Source: an uncultured Christensenella sp.
GTDB lineage: Bacteria > Bacillota > Clostridia > Christensenellales > Pumilibacteraceae
Direction of reading: 5' to 3'
NCBI GenBank assembly: GCA_910578545.1
Contig: CAJTPT010000001.1
Coordinates: forward strand, 444,118 to 508,117
DNA: 64,000 nt
A model generated the notes under the pieces. That model did no database searches. It saw only the letters and a list, made by a program, of their open reading frames with translations, and had not been told where the DNA came from. Below, piece after piece: positions 58,368 through 64,000 of the stretch (position 1 is the first letter of the stretch; each line of letters starts with the position of its first letter). The translations under genes and the position numbers were made by a program.

Positions 58368-59843
58368 TTATTCTTTCGTATTCTTACCTTCGGCGTCCGC
58401 CGCTATTAGCTGTGCCGCAAACTTGCCGCTTATTACGGCAATCGGCGTGCCGCCGGGCGCCATTAGCCATTGATTGGCGAGATAGAGTCCGTCTATTTCG
58501 GGCACCGTGCGCGCATACAACCGTTGCGGCATTTTTGCGCCGAGCGGATAGCTCATAAAACTGCCTTGATAGGAATTGAGGTATCGTTCATAAGTGCGCG
58601 GCGTGATAACGTCGATAAGTTCGATTTCGCCGTTTACGGCGTAATACTTTTCGATCAGGCTTTTTAACGTTTCGCCCGTACGCCTTTTAAACTCTACGTA
58701 CTCGCTGCGGCTCATCGCTTTTATTCTTTCGTAATCTGTCTCGTTTGTATCTACAAAAGCCTGCAAAACGGTGTAGCCGTCGTTTGTAAACGACTCGTCG
58801 TAAGCATAGTGTCTTACGGACAACACGGAGCATTCCTTGCCCGACAAATCGAATTTTTCGGTCTTATATATTTCGGCTACGTTGCGGCCGCGCAAATCCA
58901 TATCGGTCTTAAATGCGGCGATGATATAGCTGTAGGTACTGTATTTTTCCTTGTCCGAGTCGCCGTCGAAAAATGCGTTCGGCGAATATTTATTACATAG
59001 TAGCTTCTCGAAGGTGTGGTGCACGTCGCATGCGGCAACCGTATAATCGCCGTAAACGGTCCGGCCGTTTTCGAGCTTTACGCCTTTTGCTCTGCCGTTT
59101 TCTATAATAATTTCCGATACGGGCGAGCTCGTTATCAGTTTGCCGCCCGATGATTGAAACCTTTCCGTCACGTTGCGCATTAAGGCGGAGCTGCCGCCGC
59201 GGGGAAGGTCGGCGTTGCCCGAGCACAGATTGCTTAGCGTTTCCGCAAAGTACAGTGCACAAAACCGCTTATTAACGGGCGCGTTTTCCAGCGCATACCG
59301 TATTATAGGGGTTTCAAACCGTTGCGCGTACTGCCCTAAAGTGTGTGTCAAAAAGCTAATGGTTTTGCGCGCAAACGCAAAATCGGGTTTGGGCGGTTTG
59401 GTCATAAGCTCGGGCGGAATATCGCTCGCTATCTCGAACTTACCGAGATAGCGCAACAAGTCCATAAACCGCGCTACCTCGGCTTTATCCTTGTCGCAAA
59501 CGCATACGCGGTTAAGCTCGCGCTCGAGCTTATCGAAGTCGTTGTAAAACGTAAGCGTTTCGTTTTCGTAAAACACCTTATAAAAGCTGTCGAGCTTAAC
59601 GATATCGCCGTCTTTTATTCCGCCGATTTCACGCCAGATCCGACCTAAGCCGCTATCGCCGTGAGTGCCTATAAGCCAATGCAAACAGCCGTCTATAATA
59701 ACACCGTTCCTCTGCCACGACGTGCAGAATCCGCCTGTAACGCCGTTCTTTTCGTATATATTCACGTCAAATCCGTTCTTAAGCAGATATACGCCGGCGG
59801 TTAAGCCCGAAATGCCTCCGCCTACAATATTAACTGTTTTCAT
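58368..59843 (-). CDS. CrtI/phytoene-desaturase-like FAD oxidoreductase
   Basis: The 491-residue protein has the FAD/NAD-binding N-terminus VNIVGGGISGLTAGVYLLKN followed by GFDVNIYEKNGVTGGFCTSW, and the C-terminal box IDGLYLANQWLMAPGGTPIA, which fits the carotenoid desaturase and retinol-saturase-like class. GGGGTGATC lies just before the ATG. The Pro/Gly region around PRGGSSALMRNVTERF is family-typical. The natural substrate is unknown; no other carotenoid genes are nearby. Confidence 0.8.
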   Translation of the reverse strand: MKTVNIVGGGISGLTAGVYLLKNGFDVNIYEKNGVTGGFCTSWQRNGVIIDGCLHWLIGTHGDSGLGRIWREIGGIKDGDIVKLDSFYKVFYENETLTFYNDFDKLERELNRVCVCDKDKAEVARFMDLLRYLGKFEIASDIPPELMTKPPKPDFAFARKTISFLTHTLGQYAQRFETPIIRYALENAPVNKRFCALYFAETLSNLCSGNADLPRGGSSALMRNVTERFQSSGGKLITSSPVSEIIIENGRAKGVKLENGRTVYGDYTVAACDVHHTFEKLLCNKYSPNAFFDGDSDKEKYSTYSYIIAAFKTDMDLRGRNVAEIYKTEKFDLSGKECSVLSVRHYAYDESFTNDGYTVLQAFVDTNETDYERIKAMSRSEYVEFKRRTGETLKSLIEKYYAVNGEIELIDVITPRTYERYLNSYQGSFMSYPLGAKMPQRLYARTVPEIDGLYLANQWLMAPGGTPIAVISGKFAAQLIAADAEGKNTKE

Positions 59844-59886
59844 ATGATCACCCCGGTGACGGTTTGTTAATCCGAATTATTAAAAA

Positions 59887-59932
59887 AGAACCTAAAACGC
59901 TACGCAAGACGTATATTCGTTTTAGGTTCTTA
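59887..59932 (-). terminator. Intrinsic terminator after tRNA-Ser
   Basis: Minus-strand AAGAACCTAAAACG/CGTTTTAGGTTCTT stem followed by a T-run (AAAAAA on the plus strand at 59882-59887). Confidence 0.85.
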
Positions 59933-59933
59933 C

Positions 59934-60024
59934 TGGCGGAGAAGGCGGGATTTGAACCCGCGCTCCGTGTTACCGAACTACTCCCTTAGCAGGGGAGCCC
60001 CTTGAGCCGCTTGGGTACTTCTCC
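59934..60024 (-). tRNA. tRNA-Ser (anticodon GCU)
   Basis: GGAGAAG/CTTCTCC acceptor stem, long class II variable arm, anticodon loop CTGCTAA with anticodon GCT, T arm GCGGGTTCAAATCCCGC and an encoded CCA are all seen. It reads AGC/AGU Ser codons. The dGTPase-like gene ends 69 nt upstream. Confidence 0.95.
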
Positions 60025-60093
60025 GTTCGCTAATCATTATAAAGTATAAGCGGCTGTTTGTCAAGCGTTTTCGGATTAATAATTGGGCGGCGG

Positions 60094-61302
60094 CTAATCG
60101 TCGAAGTAGTCGATATATTTGACTTTTTTATTAAGCTCGTCGTCCGGGAAAACGCGGGCGAACACGTCCAAAAAGTAGTCGTCGGTCATGCTTGCTATAA
60201 AGTCGGTTACTTTGTCGACGTCGGTCGCACTCATGGTATATCCCGTTTCTTTGCGCCTGTCGGAATAGTTTTTCGTTATATATTCGTCGTCTAAGTATTG
60301 CGTATAAATCAACGAGCTTTTGTTCTTTTTAATGAGGTCGGATAAAAACCGCTCGAACAGCTTTTTCGCCATCGGGCGTATAACGTTATCGTACGGCGCG
60401 CGGATTTCGGGTATTTGGTATATAAGCGAATTGTTCTCGCTTTTGCATGTTTCGAGCGCCGCGTATACGTCGTCGCTGAGCGAAAGATAGGGCATGCCCA
60501 TGCTGTTGGCAATCACGTCCTCGGTAACCCTGTTTATAATATCGCGGTTTTCCGTGCCTATCACCGTATCGGTAAACTCGGCATTTATGCCCAGCCGCTG
60601 AGCGTCGTATCTGTCCTTGCCGATATAGGCAATCATGTCGCTTAGCCGTACTACGCACCCCTCTAGAGTAGCGGGGCGAAGTTTTTTGACTGCGCTCTTA
60701 TCGGTGTAACAGCTGTCGAACGTCTTATAAAACTGCGTTTTGTCGGGCAGGGGATTCGGCTTGTAGTTTTGATGCACCTTTTCGCCGCAGTGACAGATAA
60801 TTCCGTCAAGCGTTTGTATAGTCAGGTTGTTGTGCATTATCAGGTTGAGCAGGCGCACGCTGTGAACGTTATGGTTAAAGTATTTTTGAGCGTGCTCGTA
60901 ATACAAATCGCTGAGTATGCTCTCGCCCGCGTGCCCGAACGGTGTGTGCCCTATGTCGTGCCCAATGGCTATCGCTTCGATTAAATCGAGATTGAGCCGA
61001 AGCGCTTTGCCTATCTTTCGGGCAATGCGCGAAACGAGCTGAACGTGCGCCGAACGTCGGGTTATATCGTCGCTCTTGTAAAACGAAAACACCTGCGTTT
61101 TGTCGCTGCCGCGGTTGTAAAACTTGCAGTTGAGTATTCTGTCCACGTCTGTGGCGTATTGCGAGCGCAGTACGTCGTTGGTAGGGCGGTCGAGAATGCG
61201 CACCGCATCGCAATCCCTTGTGGCGTACTCGGAATACAGCTCTTCGGTCGCTTGCGAATACTTATTGATTTCGGCTTTTTGTTTGTCGGATAAGCGTTTC
61301 AT
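60094..61302 (-). CDS. dGTP triphosphohydrolase-like HD-domain protein
   Basis: The 402-residue protein has the HD metal-binding cluster: H in RRSAHVQLVSRIARKIG, HD in AIGHDIGHTPFGHAGE, H in FNHNVHSVRLL and D in LSDMIAYIGKDRYDA. This is the dGTPase arrangement. It probably cleaves dNTPs to nucleosides and triphosphate and helps keep dNTP balance. The C-terminal half is helical and less conserved. Confidence 0.85.
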   Translation of the reverse strand: MKRLSDKQKAEINKYSQATEELYSEYATRDCDAVRILDRPTNDVLRSQYATDVDRILNCKFYNRGSDKTQVFSFYKSDDITRRSAHVQLVSRIARKIGKALRLNLDLIEAIAIGHDIGHTPFGHAGESILSDLYYEHAQKYFNHNVHSVRLLNLIMHNNLTIQTLDGIICHCGEKVHQNYKPNPLPDKTQFYKTFDSCYTDKSAVKKLRPATLEGCVVRLSDMIAYIGKDRYDAQRLGINAEFTDTVIGTENRDIINRVTEDVIANSMGMPYLSLSDDVYAALETCKSENNSLIYQIPEIRAPYDNVIRPMAKKLFERFLSDLIKKNKSSLIYTQYLDDEYITKNYSDRRKETGYTMSATDVDKVTDFIASMTDDYFLDVFARVFPDDELNKKVKYIDYFDD

Positions 61303-61320
61303 AATTATTACTCCTATATA

Positions 61321-61349
61321 ATTATATCATACAACCGTAATGCTGTCAA
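61321..61349 (-). promoter_or_regulatory. Promoter of the dGTPase-like gene
   Basis: Minus-strand TTGACA-N17-TATAAT, a perfect match; GGAG follows before the ATG. Confidence 0.8.
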
Positions 61350-61447
61350 TATTTGATTTGCGCCGCGATGTAATAACGTTGTTGCAATTTTTACAAGAAA
61401 CTATATAAAAATTACATACTATTTGCATAAATAATATTTCAAATGTA

Positions 61448-61476
61448 TTGCAAAACTTAGGTATTAATGGTAGAAT
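61448..61476 (+). promoter_or_regulatory. Promoter of the SPFH gene
   Basis: TTGCAA-N17-TAGAAT on the plus strand, about 60 nt upstream of the ATG. Confidence 0.6.
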
Positions 61477-61534
61477 GTATTTACAAACAAATCATGTTTG
61501 AACAAAAAAACGTAAAAGGAGATTTAAAAAAACT

Positions 61535-62719
61535 ATGGTAATCGGTGTCACGTTAGGCATACTTTTTGCCGTATTTGCGGTAGCCGGCATCGTGCTGTTT
61601 ATATTCAGCTCGCGCAAGGTGGCAGGATCGTACAACACTCGCACCAAACAGGTCACAAAGGACGACCGTCCGATTTGGAAGATAACCAAATGGGTAGGGC
61701 TGGGCGTCGGCATACTGTTCGCCGCTCTTTTGTTCTTTATCCCGGGTAGCTTTCACACAGTCAACGCGGGCGAGATCGCGGTCGTTAAGCATCTCGGCGA
61801 AATCCGCGAGGCGCGCTCGGCCGGTACGTACTTCGATTTTTGGATAACCGAAAAATACGACATGTACGACGCCAAGGTCCAGACCCTCGATATTCGCGAT
61901 AACGCGTATTCCAAGGACGCACAGACCATGGACATCACTATGACGGTGCAGTATCAAATCGACACGGGCAAGGTCAAAGAGATAGCCACAACCTACGGTT
62001 CGCTCGACGCGTTGTCCACCAAGATACGCAGCGTATCTATCGAGCGTGCCAAATCGGTGCTTTCGGCGCGTTCGGCAATGGACATAATCGAAACCCGTTC
62101 GACAATTTCGCCCGAGGTTGAAAAGGTTGTCCAAGCGGCGATTTCCGAAAACTATTTTGTAACGATCAATACGGTCGTGCTTACCAATATAGATTTTTCG
62201 GACGCGTTCGAGCAGACCGTCGAGCAAAAGATGATCGCCGAGCAGGAACAGCTCAAGGCACAGTACGAGGCGGAAAAAGCCAAGATCGAGGCGGAAGCCC
62301 GTGCCGATGTCGCACGTATTCAAGCCGAAGCCGAGCTTGCTGTCGCAAAGCTTGCCGCCGAAGCGCGTATTGCCGCGGCAGAAGGCGACGCACAGGCGCA
62401 GGTCGCAATAGCCAAGGCGGAAGCTCGTGCAACCAAGCTTAAATCGCTCGAGGTAGCGCGTATGCTCGGGTTTGAAATCAGACCTGTCAGCGATGAAACG
62501 ACCGACGAGGACGGCAACGTAATCGAGGCCGAGTACGAAATAGTGTTCGGCGATGCGAGCGACGCCAAGGTCGCGCTAATTGCCGAGTACCTCAAGTATA
62601 TCGAGTATCTTTCCAAGTGGAACGGCGAGCTTCCCGACGTTATTACGGGCGACTCGGCAACCATTCTTATACCCGCGCCGAGCACGGGCAACAATAATAC
62701 GGGCAATAATAACGGATAA
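61535..62719 (+). CDS. SPFH/Band 7 (prohibitin-like) membrane protein
   Basis: The 394-residue protein has two N-terminal TM segments (residues 2-26 and 50-72), an SPFH domain (FHTVNAGEIAVVKHLGEIRE ... TVQYQID ... SVSIERAKSVLSARSAMDII), and a long Ala/Glu-rich coiled coil (YEAEKAKIEAEARADVARIQ and onward). A C-terminal Asn/Gly-rich tail is present. Such proteins form ring-like membrane scaffolds. GGAG precedes the ATG. A specific partner is not evident. Confidence 0.85.
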   Translation: MVIGVTLGILFAVFAVAGIVLFIFSSRKVAGSYNTRTKQVTKDDRPIWKITKWVGLGVGILFAALLFFIPGSFHTVNAGEIAVVKHLGEIREARSAGTYFDFWITEKYDMYDAKVQTLDIRDNAYSKDAQTMDITMTVQYQIDTGKVKEIATTYGSLDALSTKIRSVSIERAKSVLSARSAMDIIETRSTISPEVEKVVQAAISENYFVTINTVVLTNIDFSDAFEQTVEQKMIAEQEQLKAQYEAEKAKIEAEARADVARIQAEAELAVAKLAAEARIAAAEGDAQAQVAIAKAEARATKLKSLEVARMLGFEIRPVSDETTDEDGNVIEAEYEIVFGDASDAKVALIAEYLKYIEYLSKWNGELPDVITGDSATILIPAPSTGNNNTGNNNG

Positions 62720-62733
62720 AACAGAATAACGAG

Positions 62734-62767
62734 CGAATGCAAGCCGAAATCAATCGGCTTGCATTCG
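62734..62767 (+). terminator. Terminator-like hairpin after the SPFH gene
   Basis: CGAATGCAAGCCGA/TCGGCTTGCATTCG, a perfect 14-bp stem with a 6-nt loop; the following T-run is short. Confidence 0.6.
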
Positions 62768-62882
62768 GCGTTTAAAAATCCGACCGAAACAGCCTAACCT
62801 TTCGGCATACTCAATCGTCAAAACAGGGAAGAAACGGACAAAAAGGGCAATTCTGAATATAAATAATCATTCGGAGGACAGG

Positions 62883-63968
62883 ATGAACAAGAAGTTTGAA
62901 CAGGGCCTTGCCGAATACGGTTTGACCGTAAACGGCAACAATGCGTACGGCGTAGTCAAGGGCTACGAAGTAAACGCGACAGTCAATCAACGGGATATGT
63001 ACTACCCGATGACGGTACATATTTCGTGCTACGCGACCGATGCACAGCGTGCAGATATTTCCGCCGCGCTCAAAAATCGCAAGGACATAAAGGGATTAAA
63101 GAGTGTGTCCGACTTCGGCGTTACGCTCAGACTCACCGATATCACGGCGGGAAGACTTATCAAGCGTTTTCCCGAGATAATGAATTGGATACTCGGCATG
63201 CTCGAAGCTAACGGCGCACTCGGCGCACAGCACTGCCCGCACTGCGGCAAACAGCTTGGCGCAGGCGCGCAAAAATGCGACGTGGAAGGCATGACGGTTA
63301 CACTCGACAGCGATTGCGTGGGCGCGGTCAACGCCGCTATCGACAACCGTAACGCCGATTTTGCCGCGGCGCCCAACAACTACCTGCGCGGATTCTTAGG
63401 CGCGCTTATCGGCGGTATCGTCGGCGCGGCGCTCGTCGTTGTGTTCTACCTTCTTAACTTCGTTTCGGTAGTTTCGGGTATAGCCGCGGTTGCGCTCGGC
63501 GGATTCCTTTATCAAAAGTTCGGCGGCAAGCCCAACAAGATGATGATACTCATCGTCGCCGTCACCTCGCTCGTTTTCCTTATCGGCGCGCTATTGATAA
63601 CCTATATCGTTGCCGCACGCATTGCCGCAGACGATGCGGGACTGTACGCGATGTCGGCTATCGAAGTCCTCAAATTCGTTATGGAAAATGACCCCGACTT
63701 CAAATCGGCATTTATCTACGACCTCATGCTTGTTATAGTGTTTGCGCTCTTGGGCGTCGGCGTCTACGCATGGCAGCTTATGAAGAACGTCAAAAAGGCG
63801 GGCAAGCAGAACAGAATAACCGCTCAGCCCGGGGCGCCTGCGCAACAACCCGTTGCCGCAAATCCCGAACCTGCCGACGCTCCTGCCGAATCGGCCGGAA
63901 CGGAAGAGGTAAAGCAAGTAGGCGAAGATACCGAAAATCAAAAAAGCGATGTTGATAAAACAGAATAA
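62883..63968 (+). CDS. Zinc-ribbon membrane protein of unknown function
   Basis: The 361-residue protein starts MNKKFEQGLAEYGLTVNGNN after GGAGG. Residues 1-115 are soluble. A short CPHCGKQL motif with one further Cys (KCDVEGM) follows near 119-135. Four hydrophobic segments come next (about residues 167-195, 197-212, 220-245, 275-298), then a Pro/Ala/Glu-rich tail. I do not recognise a family. It may work with the SPFH protein encoded just upstream, but they appear to be separated by a hairpin. Confidence 0.6.
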   Translation: MNKKFEQGLAEYGLTVNGNNAYGVVKGYEVNATVNQRDMYYPMTVHISCYATDAQRADISAALKNRKDIKGLKSVSDFGVTLRLTDITAGRLIKRFPEIMNWILGMLEANGALGAQHCPHCGKQLGAGAQKCDVEGMTVTLDSDCVGAVNAAIDNRNADFAAAPNNYLRGFLGALIGGIVGAALVVVFYLLNFVSVVSGIAAVALGGFLYQKFGGKPNKMMILIVAVTSLVFLIGALLITYIVAARIAADDAGLYAMSAIEVLKFVMENDPDFKSAFIYDLMLVIVFALLGVGVYAWQLMKNVKKAGKQNRITAQPGAPAQQPVAANPEPADAPAESAGTEEVKQVGEDTENQKSDVDKTE

Positions 63969-64000
63969 TACTTATTTATAATGTTTACTCTTTAGCGGGG

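Overview
The window looks like a chromosomal segment of an uncultured, gut-type member of Bacillota, class Clostridia. This is inferred from a fused S10-spc-alpha ribosomal operon in the Firmicutes order, with a KOW-domain protein between map and infA. It also rests on zinc-ribbon (C+) forms of S4, S14 and adenylate kinase, a DnaI/DnaD primosome pair, ParB with consensus parS sites, and TTGACA-N17-TATAAT promoters with purine-rich Shine-Dalgarno sites. Genes are of moderate GC. The gaps are often very AT-rich and full of repeats.

Region 1 (1-16.6 kb, minus strand) is one long operon running from rpsJ (S10) to rplQ (L17, cut by the window edge). It contains every expected S10, spc and alpha gene plus secY, adk, map, infA and rpoA. 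It is driven by a strong promoter at 16.6 kb through a structured leader, and three related palindromic elements sit in its gaps. Region 2 (16.7-21.3 kb) has a 240-bp tandem repeat, a YidD fusion, a DUF4177-like protein, inorganic pyrophosphatase, and an XRE-type membrane protein. It ends in a noncoding island of regularly spaced palindromes.

Region 3 (21.3-30.9 kb) resembles an origin-proximal neighbourhood. A minus-strand operon carries a hydrolase-like protein, lepB, rsmG, mnmE, smpB and a small membrane protein. A divergent parB is followed at once by three parS sites. A ferritin-like protein and a membrane phospholipase-D-family protein follow. dnaA, parA and mnmG are absent. Region 4 (31.0-31.65 kb) is a second copy of the palindrome island, inverted relative to the first. 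Five palindromes are kept at matching spacings although the DNA between them has diverged. This pair is my best candidate for an undescribed element, either a large structured RNA or a protein-binding array.

Region 5 (32-48 kb) has a 49-residue basic protein and two adjacent DUF2207-like membrane proteins. It also has a lipoprotein with a structured leader, DnaI/DnaD, SbcD/SbcC, a DUF975 protein and the NifU-like/GGGtGRT pair. Region 6 (48-56.6 kb) is accessory. It holds YitT, a two-gene operon pairing a DUF2357-like zinc-ribbon protein with a 12-TM McrB-type AAA+ ATPase, remnants of Sel1, GrpB and macrodomain genes, an HxlR/cupin divergon, and a DUF5131 protein. Region 7 (56.6-64 kb) has an ABC-F ATPase, a CrtI-like oxidoreductase, tRNA-Ser(GCU), a dGTPase-like HD protein, an SPFH protein and a zinc-ribbon membrane protein.

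All calls come from reading the sequence and recalling families. No database search, folding or alignment program was run.
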